Positions 1 to 6,715 of a stretch of 19,490 bases of DNA are shown here, piece after piece. The notes beneath the pieces are model-generated. The model saw only the letters and a list, made by a program, of their open reading frames with translations, did not search any database and had not been told where the DNA came from. The position numbers were made by a program, and so were the translations under genes. Positions within the stretch are counted from its first letter, which is position 1. Every line of letters starts with the position of its first letter. Origin of the DNA: Clostridiaceae bacterium UBA4839 (GTDB lineage: Bacteria; Bacillota; Clostridia; Clostridiales; Caloramatoraceae). The stretch lies in the NCBI GenBank assembly GCA_002400085.1, contig DHEX01000117.1, positions 1-19,490 on the forward strand. Reading direction: 5' to 3'.

Positions 1-131
1 CGGAGCCAAACCGTTAAAGAATGGGCAGTATCGATTAAATTCTGTACTGTAAAAGTGAGCTTATAGCTAATTTAGGTGGTACCACGGAAGTAATCCCTTT
101 CGTCCTTTTATGGATGAAAGGGATTTTTTTA
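1..131 (+). promoter_or_regulatory. T-box leader (3' part) with intrinsic terminator, upstream of asnA
   Basis: The conserved 14-nt T-box sequence AGGTGGTACCACGG lies at 74-87. An intrinsic terminator follows: stem 92-105 paired with 112-125 (one G-U pair), then a T-run at 126-131. This is the antiterminator/terminator half of a tRNA-sensing leader. Stem I and the specifier codon lie upstream of the window, so the tRNA cannot be read here; uncharged tRNA-Asn is inferred because asnA follows. Binding of uncharged tRNA by the antiterminator would prevent the terminator and allow asnA transcription. Confidence 0.92.
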
Positions 132-193
132 TATTATAAAAGCATGGCCATGCTATATACGTTGTATTTTGTATAGAAAAGGGGAGATAAAAT

Positions 194-1219
194 ATGGAGT
201 GTATAAAGGAGAAATCTTTAATTATACCATTAAAGTATAAATCAAAATTAAATTTTAAGGAAACACAAATTGCAATTAAAAACATAAAGGATTATTTTGA
301 ATCAAGGCTTGCCTCAAAATTAAACCTGGTTAGAGTTTCAGCACCCTTATTTGTAAGGCCTGAAACTGGAATGAATGATAACTTAAATGGAATTGAAAGA
401 CCTGTGTCTTTTGATATAAAAAGTATAAAAAATGCTAAGGTAGAGATAGTACAATCATTGGCAAAATGGAAAAGGATTGCCTTAAAAAAGTATGGATTTA
501 AATCCAATGAGGGTCTTTATACAGATATGAATGCAATTAGAAGAGATGAAGATTTAGATAACCTTCATTCTATATATGTTGACCAATGGGATTGGGAAAA
601 GGTTATCGACAAAAAAGATAGAAATATTGAAACGCTTAAAAAAACTGTGATGAATATTTACCAAGTTTTTAAGGAGACAGAGGCATATATTTGTACAATT
701 TACCCTAATTATGAGAAAATTTTACCTCAGAAAATATATTTTATAACCTCTCAAGAACTTGAAGATTTATATCCGGATTTTTCACCCAAACAAAGAGAAG
801 ATGCAGTTGCAAAGGATAAAGGTGCAGTATTTATCATGCAGATAGGCGGTAAACTTAAATCAGGGAAACCACACGATGGGAGATCTCCGGATTATGATGA
901 TTGGAAATTAAATGGGGATATCATATTTTGGTATCCAGTATTAAATAAGGCTATAGAATTATCATCCATGGGCATAAGGGTTGATGAGGATGCATTAGAT
1001 GCTCAGCTAAAGCTAGCAAATTGCATAGAAAGAAAAGACTTAGAATATCATAAAATGCTTTTAAACGGTGAGCTGCCATATACTATAGGCGGAGGGATTG
1101 GTCAATCAAGAATTTGTATGTTTTTTTTAAGAAAAGCACATATTGGAGAGGTGCAGGCAAGTATTTGGCCGCAAAAGATGATTGAGGAATGTAAGAAAGC
1201 TAATATATTTCTCCTTTAG
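194..1219 (+). CDS. asnA: Aspartate--ammonia ligase (asparagine synthetase A)
   Basis: The product is 341 aa, close to the roughly 330 aa usual for AsnA. It makes asparagine from aspartate, ammonia and ATP (via aspartyl-AMP) in the cytosol. The fold is that of class II aminoacyl-tRNA synthetases. The glycine-rich ATP-site motif GGGIGQSR lies near residues 299-306 and is followed by GEVQASIWP, typical of AsnA. The ATG at 194 has a purine-rich GGGGAGATAAA Shine-Dalgarno region just upstream. The gene stands alone behind a T-box leader, which suggests control by asparagine starvation. No truncation or missing motif was noticed. Confidence 0.96.
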   Translation: MECIKEKSLIIPLKYKSKLNFKETQIAIKNIKDYFESRLASKLNLVRVSAPLFVRPETGMNDNLNGIERPVSFDIKSIKNAKVEIVQSLAKWKRIALKKYGFKSNEGLYTDMNAIRRDEDLDNLHSIYVDQWDWEKVIDKKDRNIETLKKTVMNIYQVFKETEAYICTIYPNYEKILPQKIYFITSQELEDLYPDFSPKQREDAVAKDKGAVFIMQIGGKLKSGKPHDGRSPDYDDWKLNGDIIFWYPVLNKAIELSSMGIRVDEDALDAQLKLANCIERKDLEYHKMLLNGELPYTIGGGIGQSRICMFFLRKAHIGEVQASIWPQKMIEECKKANIFLL

Positions 1220-1238
1220 AAAAGATTTCAGACAAGCT

Positions 1239-1313
1239 GTAGGGAACGGTCTTGACCGTTCCGCCCCCCGATTCCGTGCATCTCCCAGAGGAACGGTCAA
1301 GACCGCTCCCTAC
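1239..1313. repeat. Nested GC-rich palindrome (REP/MITE-like), possibly also asnA terminator
   Basis: Two 24-nt arms (1239-1262 and 1290-1313) are inverted copies with one mismatch. Each arm is itself palindromic around AACGGTC-TT-GACCGTT (the right arm with one change). The spacer is C-rich (CCGCCCCCCG). The element is far more GC-rich than its flanks. A T-run starts about four bases after the right arm, so it may terminate asnA transcription. The nested symmetry looks like a dispersed intergenic repeat, but no second copy is present in this window. Confidence 0.7.
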
Positions 1314-1382
1314 AAGTTTTTTAATTCTAAGAACATCTAAATGCTCACTTTATGTTCATTCCATATATTTTTCTTATCTTCG

Positions 1383-1413
1383 CGGTGAATTAAATCTAAA
1401 TTACAAATTGCAG
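1383..1413 (+). repeat. Short imperfect direct repeat, copy 1
   Basis: These 31 bases match 3838-3868 at about 26 of 31 positions, including the identical 14-mer ATTAAATCTAAATT. Both copies lie in non-coding DNA. The function is unknown; this may be a remnant of a dispersed intergenic repeat. Confidence 0.4.
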
Positions 1414-1430
1414 AAGAAATAAATAAGATG

Positions 1431-1459
1431 TGGACAAAGAAATGAAATGATGCTAAAAT
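1431..1459 (+). promoter_or_regulatory. Promoter of tRNA-Leu
   Basis: A -35 box TGGACA (1431-1436) is separated by 17 nt from the -10 box TAAAAT (1454-1459). TGC directly precedes the -10 box, giving an extended -10. The tRNA begins 12 nt after the -10 box, as expected for a dedicated promoter. Confidence 0.65.
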
Positions 1460-1470
1460 ATTTATGTTAA

Positions 1471-1553
1471 GCGGGTGTGGCGGAATTGGCAGACGCGCTA
1501 GATTCAGGTTCTAGTGGGAAACTATGCAGGTTCAAATCCTGTCACCCGCACCA
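1471..1553 (+). tRNA. tRNA-Leu (anticodon CAG)
   Basis: The acceptor strands GCGGGTG and CACCCGC pair. The anticodon stem CTAGA/TCTAG encloses the loop TTCAGGT, giving anticodon CAG, which reads CUG. The T arm is GCAGG-TTCAAAT-CCTGT, a long variable arm fits tRNA-Leu, and the CCA end is encoded at 1551-1553. Confidence 0.97.
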
Positions 1554-1646
1554 CATTTATAAAGGTTTTGAACAATTTTCAATTAAAAAGCAATTAAAAA
1601 ACCTCAGTAGATTCTTTTAAAAAGATATGAGGGATTTACTGCGTGA

Positions 1647-1675
1647 AAAGGGGAACAATAGCTCCTTTATTTTTT
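1647..1675 (+). terminator. Probable intrinsic terminator after tRNA-Leu
   Basis: AAAGGGG (1647-1653) pairs with CTCCTTT (1662-1668), including one G-U pair, and is followed by A then TTTTTT. A second, weaker hairpin (CCTCA/TGAGG, about 1602-1632) lies just upstream. The stem is short, so strength is uncertain. Confidence 0.45.
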
Positions 1676-1695
1676 AAATTGCATGGGGGCAAAAA

Positions 1696-2622
1696 ATGTT
1701 TCTTTATATAATAAATTATCAATATTATGAATTTGATTTGTGCAAGCTTGAAATGAAATGCCTTTTTTCACAAGTTCCTTATTCAAAATATCTGATTACT
1801 GATAAAGAAATAGATGTTGACAGAAGCCCCTTTGTAAAATCATTAATTGATATAAAGCTTACTGCATCCTCACTTAATAGCTTAGTTTATAAGATTAGGG
1901 CTTTAAATATAGCTTATAATAATTTTAAAGTTAAATATATAGATATAGAAAAAGATATGGAGTTTGAAGAAAGGCATAAAATTGAGGGAATAATAGGTTA
2001 TGATATTATAGGAAATGCTAAACTTCATGATCCAGATATAACTCTTGGTATAACAAAATTAAATAATGAATGGATATTTGGGGAATATAAAAAAAGTAAT
2101 ATTATTTGGAAGAAGCATGATGAAAGACCTTACTATTACTGCAATTCTCTTTCAACAAGGGTATCAAGAGCCATAGTAAATATTGCAGCAGGAAGGGATT
2201 TAAATGTAAAAATGGTTGATCCCTGCTGTGGTATTGGAACTGTAGTAATGGAAGCATTATCTATGGGAATTGATATAAAAGGCTTTGATATTAATCCCCT
2301 TATTATTGACAATGCTAAAGCCAATCTTTCATTTTTCGGATATGATGATTCTTTAGTTTCTGTAGGGGACATACATAATTTAAATGATTATTATGATGTG
2401 GTAATTTTAGATCTTCCTTATGGAGTACTTTCAATATCATCAATTAATGAACAAAAGGATTTAATTAAATGTGCTTCTAAATTAGCACCTAAAATGGTTA
2501 TTGTAAGCATTAAGGTTTTTGATGATTTAATTAAATCTTTAGGATATAAAATTGTTGATAGCTGTGAGGCAGCAAAGTGGAAATTTAAAAGGCATATAAC
2601 GGTATGTGAATTAAATAAATAA
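1696..2622 (+). CDS. TRM11-like SAM-dependent RNA methyltransferase (UPF0020 family)
   Basis: This 308-aa protein has a C-terminal Rossmann-fold methyltransferase domain. The SAM-binding motif is VDPCCGIGTV (from residue 174), an acidic ribose-binding position follows in GFDINP, and DLPYG (from residue 239) is the catalytic (N/D)PPY-type motif of N2-guanine RNA methyltransferases. PYYYCNSLSTRVSRAIVN before the domain resembles the linker of TRM11/TrmG10-type enzymes. The first 140 residues are divergent and may hold a THUMP-like domain, which I cannot confirm. Methylation of tRNA guanine is inferred from the family; the exact position is unknown. The start at 1696 follows a GGGGGC ribosome site. 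It is 12 nt upstream of the Fur-family gene and probably co-transcribed. Confidence 0.8.
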   Translation: MFLYIINYQYYEFDLCKLEMKCLFSQVPYSKYLITDKEIDVDRSPFVKSLIDIKLTASSLNSLVYKIRALNIAYNNFKVKYIDIEKDMEFEERHKIEGIIGYDIIGNAKLHDPDITLGITKLNNEWIFGEYKKSNIIWKKHDERPYYYCNSLSTRVSRAIVNIAAGRDLNVKMVDPCCGIGTVVMEALSMGIDIKGFDINPLIIDNAKANLSFFGYDDSLVSVGDIHNLNDYYDVVILDLPYGVLSISSINEQKDLIKCASKLAPKMVIVSIKVFDDLIKSLGYKIVDSCEAAKWKFKRHITVCELNK

Positions 2623-2634
2623 AGAGGCGGTGTT

Positions 2635-3018
2635 ATGAGAAATACAAAGCAGAGAGAAGCAATAATTGAAGTGCTGAAAAATGGAGATCATCTTTCGGCT
2701 GAGGATATTTATAGTAAAGTAAATGAAACTATGAAGGTTGATTTATCTACAGTATATAGAAACTTAAACATCATGTATAATAATGGCAAAATAGTTAAAG
2801 TTACCACTTCTGATGGGGTTAATAAGTTTTGCCTTAGCATTAGACATCACAGCCATCTTATTTGTTTAAAGTGCAACAAAATATATGAAATTCCATGCTG
2901 CTTATCCAATGAACTTCATGAAATATGTAATAAAATGGAGTTCGATGATAGGGAGCATAATATAAATGTTTATGGGTACTGTAAGGAATGTAGCAAAAAA
3001 ATGAAGGGTAAAGATTAA
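2635..3018 (+). CDS. Fur-family metal- or peroxide-responsive transcriptional regulator
   Basis: This 127-aa protein has the Fur layout: an N-terminal winged helix (LSAEDIYSKV and the recognition region VDLSTVYRNLNIM) and a C-terminal dimerisation domain. Two CxxC pairs (C77/C80 and C116/C119) form the structural zinc site. A His-rich stretch, RHHSHLIC, precedes the first pair. By rough alignment the PerR regulatory Asp85 falls on a His, so Fur- or Zur-type sensing seems as likely as peroxide sensing. This is my inference; the subtype is not settled. The ATG has a GAGGCGG ribosome site and follows the methyltransferase gene by 12 nt. The stop codon lies inside a terminator hairpin. Confidence 0.88.
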   Translation: MRNTKQREAIIEVLKNGDHLSAEDIYSKVNETMKVDLSTVYRNLNIMYNNGKIVKVTTSDGVNKFCLSIRHHSHLICLKCNKIYEIPCCLSNELHEICNKMEFDDREHNINVYGYCKECSKKMKGKD

Positions 3019-3032
3019 TCTTTACCCTTTTA
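3003..3032. terminator. Bidirectional terminator between the Fur-family gene and thiT
   Basis: GGGTAAAGATTAATCTTTACCC is a near-perfect palindrome, flanked by AA on the left and TTTT on the right. It can end transcription of the Fur-family gene on the plus strand and of convergent thiT on the minus strand. The TAA stop of the Fur-family gene is at its centre. Confidence 0.75.
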
Positions 3033-3033
3033 C

Positions 3034-3651
3034 TTAAATTTGTGATTTTACCCTATTTATTGCTGATTTAAACTGAGGAATTAGTGATATAGCTATACAA
3101 ATAAGGCCATCTATTAAGATTACTGAATTGTATGCTAATGAATAAATTACAGGAGCCTCACCAGCCTGCTTTGCGTATTCAACAAAAAACAGGGTGCCTG
3201 ATAAAAATGAAAAAAAGAATCTAAATATGGTACCTATTGCAAGGCTTAGGCTGAAGTTCTTTTTTGACAGCCCTGCAAGACCAAGAGCACCAAAAGCAAG
3301 AGGGTAGTCTAAAACAACTTGAAGCGGATGAATAATAAATGGATCCTGAATGAACTGCAAAAGTCCATAAACCATTCCAGCTATAATTCCATCTGTAGGA
3401 CCAAACCAGTAAGCAAACAGCATAACAGGAAGCATACTTCCTGCAGTAATAGAGCCTCCCTGTGGCATTTTAAAGAATCTTATATATGATAGGACAAAAG
3501 ATAATGCTATACATATGCTTCCATATGTAAGTTTTTTGGTGGTATTTTGCTTTTGCTTATCTTTTTTTAGTGTAAGTGAAATTAAAAATGCTGCTCCAAT
3601 GATTACAAGGATGAATATCCATGATTGAAGCTTGATTTTAGAAATATCCAT
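3034..3651 (-). CDS. thiT: Energy-coupled thiamine transporter S component ThiT
   Basis: This hydrophobic 205-aa protein has about six membrane segments and matches the ThiT S-component family of ECF vitamin importers, which bind thiamine and use shared EcfA/EcfT modules (not in this window). Family-like stretches include GSITAGSMLPVMLFAYWFGP, GMVYGLLQFIQDP and HPLQVVLDYPLAFGALGLAG. I place the start at the ATG at 3651 because GGAGG at 3659-3663 (minus strand) lies 7 nt before it. A TTG at 3681 would extend the frame by 10 codons, but it falls in the riboswitch expression platform and GGAGG would then be coding. A TPP riboswitch upstream supports the thiamine assignment. Confidence 0.93.
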   Translation of the reverse strand: MDISKIKLQSWIFILVIIGAAFLISLTLKKDKQKQNTTKKLTYGSICIALSFVLSYIRFFKMPQGGSITAGSMLPVMLFAYWFGPTDGIIAGMVYGLLQFIQDPFIIHPLQVVLDYPLAFGALGLAGLSKKNFSLSLAIGTIFRFFFSFLSGTLFFVEYAKQAGEAPVIYSLAYNSVILIDGLICIAISLIPQFKSAINRVKSQI

Positions 3652-3658
3652 AAAAAAA

Positions 3659-3786
3659 CCTCCATTTATACCGCAGCGCAAATTGGAGGAAGCTTAAGCT
3701 TTCCTTCGCTGGAATTGCCCAGGTCAGGTTCAAAGGGTCGAAGGATTTACCTTCCTCTCAGCATATAGCTCCCCTAGCGTTCGGTT
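3659..3786 (-). promoter_or_regulatory. TPP riboswitch with RBS-sequestering expression platform
   Basis: On the minus strand the THI-box core is clear: CTAGGGGAGC, then GCTGAGAGG, then ACCCTTTGAACCTGACCTGG and CCAGCGAAGGAA. Downstream, CCTCCA (3689-3684) is exactly complementary to TGGAGG (3664-3659), which contains the thiT ribosome site. An alternative hairpin pairs AGGAAAGC with GCTTCCT and would occupy that anti-RBS strand. This predicts translational repression when TPP binds. The aptamer is established knowledge; the switching mechanism is inferred from the pairings. Confidence 0.93.
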
Positions 3787-3804
3787 TTTATTTATTTCAT
3801 GGTT

Positions 3805-3834
3805 ATTATAACATTATATTGTATAAAATTTCAA
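3805..3834 (-). promoter_or_regulatory. Promoter of the thiT leader
   Basis: On the minus strand TTGAAA (3834-3829) is followed after 18 nt by TATAAT (3810-3805). Predicted initiation lies a few bases before the TPP aptamer, consistent with a leader transcript. Confidence 0.6.
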
Positions 3835-3837
3835 TAG

Positions 3838-3868
3838 CCGTGTATTAAATCTAAATTGCGAATTGTAG
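3838..3868 (+). repeat. Short imperfect direct repeat, copy 2
   Basis: This is the partner of 1383-1413, with about 26 of 31 bases identical. It lies in the divergent intergenic region between thiT and the HAD phosphatase gene. Confidence 0.4.
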
Positions 3869-4003
3869 GTAATCTTATATTCAATTGCATATTTTAAAAT
3901 TAAACTTTCTTTTGCTTTAACTTATGTATATTTTATTGTAAACTATTTCTTAATATGATAACATTTTTTTGTGTATAATATAAATTTAGATAGGGTGATG
4001 TTT

Positions 4004-4828
4004 ATGTATAAAATGATAGCTATGGATATGGATGGGACACTTTTAACTGATAATAAACAAATAACAGAAAAAACAAAAAAAGTAATAAACCTTGCAAGTA
4101 AAAAAGGAGTTAAGATTGCAGTTTGTACAGGAAGAATCTTTGCTTCTGCAAGGATATATGCAGAAACAATTGGAACAAAAACTCCAGTTATAGCTTCAAA
4201 TGGGGCATATATAAGGGATAAAGATACCAATAAGGTAATTTATGAAAAGTACTTAAAAACAGATGAAGTGTTAAAGCTTGCAGAATTAACAAAGAAATAT
4301 GGTTTTTATCCTCATTTTTACACATATAATACGATTATGTCTGAAAAGATGGTCTTTTCTTCTAAAAATTATAACGAATGGAATAAGGTTTTACCTGATG
4401 ATGCTAAAGTTAACATCGTTATATGCAGCAGTCTTAAAGATAAGGTGCTTGAATATAATGGCAAAATTATAAAAATGGTTGTTGCATCAGATGAGAGCAT
4501 AAGAATAAATGAGCTGAGAAATAAAATACAAAATGAATCTAATCTCTCAGTTGTATCTTCATTTCCAAACAGCTTTGAAGTTATGCCATATGGGACATCT
4601 AAAGGCAATGGCGTAAAAATTCTTGCAGATAAATACAATATACCTCCTGAAGAAGTCATATGTGTTGGAGACAGTGAAAATGATATAAGCATGATTCAAT
4701 ATGCAGGTCTTGGAATTGCAATGGGCAATGCTACAGAGGATGTTAAAATGGCAGCAGATTATATTACAGATACAAATGAAAACGATGGAGTTGCCAAGGC
4801 AATTGAAAGGTTTGTACTAAATAATTGA
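4004..4828 (+). CDS. Cof-type HAD-superfamily phosphatase
   Basis: This 274-aa protein has all four HAD motifs: DMDGT with nucleophile D8 and acid/base D10, TGR (T42-R44), a conserved Lys in TSKGNG (K200), and the metal-binding GDSEND (G222-D227). The length and the large cap between motifs II and III fit the Cof/YwpJ-like type IIB subfamily, which dephosphorylates sugar phosphates, flavin or other small phosphoesters. The substrate cannot be deduced. The start at 4004 has AGGGTGA five to six bases upstream. An in-frame ATG at 3998 and a GTG at 3971 are possible but poorer starts. A TATAAT at 3974-3979 is a candidate -10 box without a clear -35. Confidence 0.9.
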   Translation: MYKMIAMDMDGTLLTDNKQITEKTKKVINLASKKGVKIAVCTGRIFASARIYAETIGTKTPVIASNGAYIRDKDTNKVIYEKYLKTDEVLKLAELTKKYGFYPHFYTYNTIMSEKMVFSSKNYNEWNKVLPDDAKVNIVICSSLKDKVLEYNGKIIKMVVASDESIRINELRNKIQNESNLSVVSSFPNSFEVMPYGTSKGNGVKILADKYNIPPEEVICVGDSENDISMIQYAGLGIAMGNATEDVKMAADYITDTNENDGVAKAIERFVLNN

Positions 4829-4938
4829 TTTTTAACATTTAAATTATTTGTAAAATCTGATAAAATAATAGTATATAGGTAACTTTTAAATATATATTAA
4901 TATTGGTATCATTTAATAACTTAAACGGGGGTAATATT

Positions 4939-5406
4939 TTGAATTTAAATATTGTTCTATATCAGCCTGAAATACCGCAAAATACAGGAAATATAGGAAG
5001 AACCTGTGTCCTTACAAATTCGAAACTCCATCTTATAAAACCGCTGGGATTTTCACTAGATGATAAATATGTAAAAAGGGCAGGTATGGATTACTGGAAA
5101 AATGTTGATTATGTCTGCTATGAAAGCTTTGAAGAGTTTTATGAAATAAATAAGGATAAAAAAATATATTTAGCTACAACAAAAGGAAAGAAGTTTTATA
5201 CTGATGTTGAATATAAGAAGGGCGATTTCATTCTTTTTGGAAGGGAGTCATCAGGAGTAACAGACTACATGAGAGGGCTTCTTAAAGAAACATTGATAAA
5301 AGTTCCTATGATAAGCACTACAGACAGGTCGCTAAATTTAGCAAATACTGTTGCTATTGTAGCATATGAAGCATTAAGGCAGATGAGTTTTCCAGGAATG
5401 AAATAA
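4939..5406 (+). CDS. trmL: tRNA (cytidine(34)-2'-O)-methyltransferase TrmL
   Basis: This 155-aa SPOUT-class enzyme methylates the ribose at wobble position 34 of certain tRNA-Leu species using SAM. Its trefoil-knot motifs are intact: YQPEIPQNTGNIGR (residues 8-21), FGRESSG (100-106) and DRSLNLANTVAI (from residue 129). I chose the TTG at 4939 because GGGGGT (4927-4932) sits at proper spacing and the protein then begins just before the first beta strand, as in other TrmL proteins. A TTG at 4903 lacks a ribosome site. It is followed after 18 nt by the degV gene. Family knowledge gives the function; the TTG start is inferred. Confidence 0.93.
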   Translation: MNLNIVLYQPEIPQNTGNIGRTCVLTNSKLHLIKPLGFSLDDKYVKRAGMDYWKNVDYVCYESFEEFYEINKDKKIYLATTKGKKFYTDVEYKKGDFILFGRESSGVTDYMRGLLKETLIKVPMISTTDRSLNLANTVAIVAYEALRQMSFPGMK

Positions 5407-5424
5407 AATGAGGAGGAGGCTCTT

Positions 5425-6273
5425 ATGAATAAGATATATATTGTAACAGATAGTACTGCAGATATTCCTTCAAAATTCGCAAAAGAACATAATGTTTATG
5501 TTCTACCATTAACTATTACCCATAAAGGGAAAACTTATAGGGATGGAATAGATATTAACACAGAGGGTTTACTTAAAATGCTTCAAGATGAAGAACTCCC
5601 TAAAACTTCTCAAGTAAATCCCAAGTTATTTATGGATTTATATTCTAATATAATTAAAAAAGGTGGAGAAATTATTTCTATTCATTTATCATCGGGACTA
5701 AGCGGTGTTTATCAATCTGCATGTATTGCAAAAGACTTAATAGGAAGTGACAAAATCCATATATTTGATTCAAAGAATGTAAGCTTTGGCACAGGGCTTT
5801 TGGTTTATGAAACAGTAAGGATGGTGGAAAGCGGATATACAATTAATGATATAGTAGAAAATTTAAATTCACTTATTCCAAGGGTCAGAATGGAATTTGT
5901 AGTTGATACACTTGAATATTTGTCTAAGGGTGGAAGAATTTCAAATGTAGCTGCTACAGTAGGAAACCTTTTAAATATCAAGCCTATTGTATATACAAAG
6001 GATGGTAAACTTGAGGTTTTGGACAAACCAAGGGGTGCTAAAAGGGCTTATAATCGAATGATTCAGTATTTAGAGGAAGAAACTATTGATAAAAACTTAT
6101 GCTTTTGTGTTGGAAATGTTGCATGTACAGATGAAGCAAATGAGGTTATTAAAATGATAAAGGATACTTTTAATATAAATGATATCTATACAATAAATGC
6201 GGGACCATCAATTGCAACTTATTGCGGCCCAGGGACAATTGGTATATATTTTTTTACAAGGGATGAAAAATAA
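5425..6273 (+). CDS. DegV family fatty-acid-binding protein
   Basis: This 282-aa protein has the DegV/EDD fold. Visible family motifs are TDSTADIP (8-15), SSGLSG (89-94), VVDTLEYLSKGGRIS, LLNIKPIV and the C-terminal CGPGTIGIYF. DegV proteins (FakB-like) bind a fatty acid and present it to the FakA kinase for acyl-phosphate formation. The FakA partner is not in this window, so a lipid role is inferred from the family. The ATG has a strong AGGAGGAGG site. It lies 18 nt after trmL and is probably co-transcribed with it. Confidence 0.92.
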   Translation: MNKIYIVTDSTADIPSKFAKEHNVYVLPLTITHKGKTYRDGIDINTEGLLKMLQDEELPKTSQVNPKLFMDLYSNIIKKGGEIISIHLSSGLSGVYQSACIAKDLIGSDKIHIFDSKNVSFGTGLLVYETVRMVESGYTINDIVENLNSLIPRVRMEFVVDTLEYLSKGGRISNVAATVGNLLNIKPIVYTKDGKLEVLDKPRGAKRAYNRMIQYLEEETIDKNLCFCVGNVACTDEANEVIKMIKDTFNINDIYTINAGPSIATYCGPGTIGIYFFTRDEK

Positions 6274-6381
6274 TTAATAAATTCAAATGGAATTATATAT
6301 AATTTAAAAGTTTTAAAATAAGCTTATAGTCGAATAATTATGAAATAATTAAACAAAAAAGCAAAAATTGATTAAATACTG

Positions 6382-6410
6382 TTGGCAAATAAAGAAAAAT
6401 AATATATAAT
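6382..6410 (+). promoter_or_regulatory. Promoter of the glycine reductase operon
   Basis: The -35 box TTGGCA (6382-6387) is separated by exactly 17 nt from the perfect -10 box TATAAT (6405-6410). Initiation near 6417 would place the glycine riboswitch at the 5' end of the transcript. The stretch 6274-6381 before it is AT-rich and I see no gene or strong terminator in it. Confidence 0.75.
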
Positions 6411-6433
6411 AGAAATGTGATAAAAAAATAACA

Positions 6434-6549
6434 TTGGATGAAGCAAGTAGGAGAGACCCAAAAGGGCGCCGAAGGGGTAAGTTTTATATGCCCTATAAAA
6501 TGATACTCTCAGGCAAAAGTACTATTTGTGGACAGAACTCTGTAAAGCA
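6434..6549 (+). promoter_or_regulatory. Glycine riboswitch, single recognisable aptamer
   Basis: Conserved glycine aptamer elements are present once: GGAGAGA, GCGCCGAAGG and ACTCTCAGGCAAAAG. P1 is CAAGTAG (6444-6450) with CTATTTG (6522-6528), P2 is GAGAG/CTCTC, and a P3b hairpin is TTTTATA/TATAAAA. The 3' linker contains GGACAGA, as after a first aptamer of tandem switches. After it there is only a small hairpin, CTCTG/CAGAG (6538-6542/6548-6552), whose 3' arm overlaps the terminator base. It may be a ghost aptamer or an antiterminator. The switch sits ahead of the glycine reductase genes, so glycine binding probably turns them on. Confidence 0.95.
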
Positions 6550-6585
6550 GAGAATGTAATGGCACAATTACATTCTCTTTTTTTT
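6550..6585 (+). terminator. Riboswitch-controlled intrinsic terminator
   Basis: GAGAATGTAAT (6550-6560) and ATTACATTCTC (6567-6577) form a perfect 11-bp stem with a 6-nt loop, followed by eight T. The first three bases of the 5' arm are shared with the CTCTG/CAGAG hairpin of the riboswitch, giving mutually exclusive structures. Confidence 0.92.
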
Positions 6586-6715
6586 ATAATATTTTAAAAT
6601 ACATATATCAAATGATTCTTAAACTATGACAGACATTTCATAAAACAAAAAAATTTCAAATAAACAATCTACATTTAAAAGTAAACGAAATTTAATTTTA
6701 ATTGGGGTGTTAAAT

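Noticed and set aside
3652..3681. Upstream TTG start for thiT
   Set aside because: It would translate through the riboswitch expression platform and the GGAGG that clearly serves the ATG at 3651.
6434..6585. Tandem glycine riboswitch
   Set aside because: The conserved aptamer core occurs only once between the promoter and the terminator.
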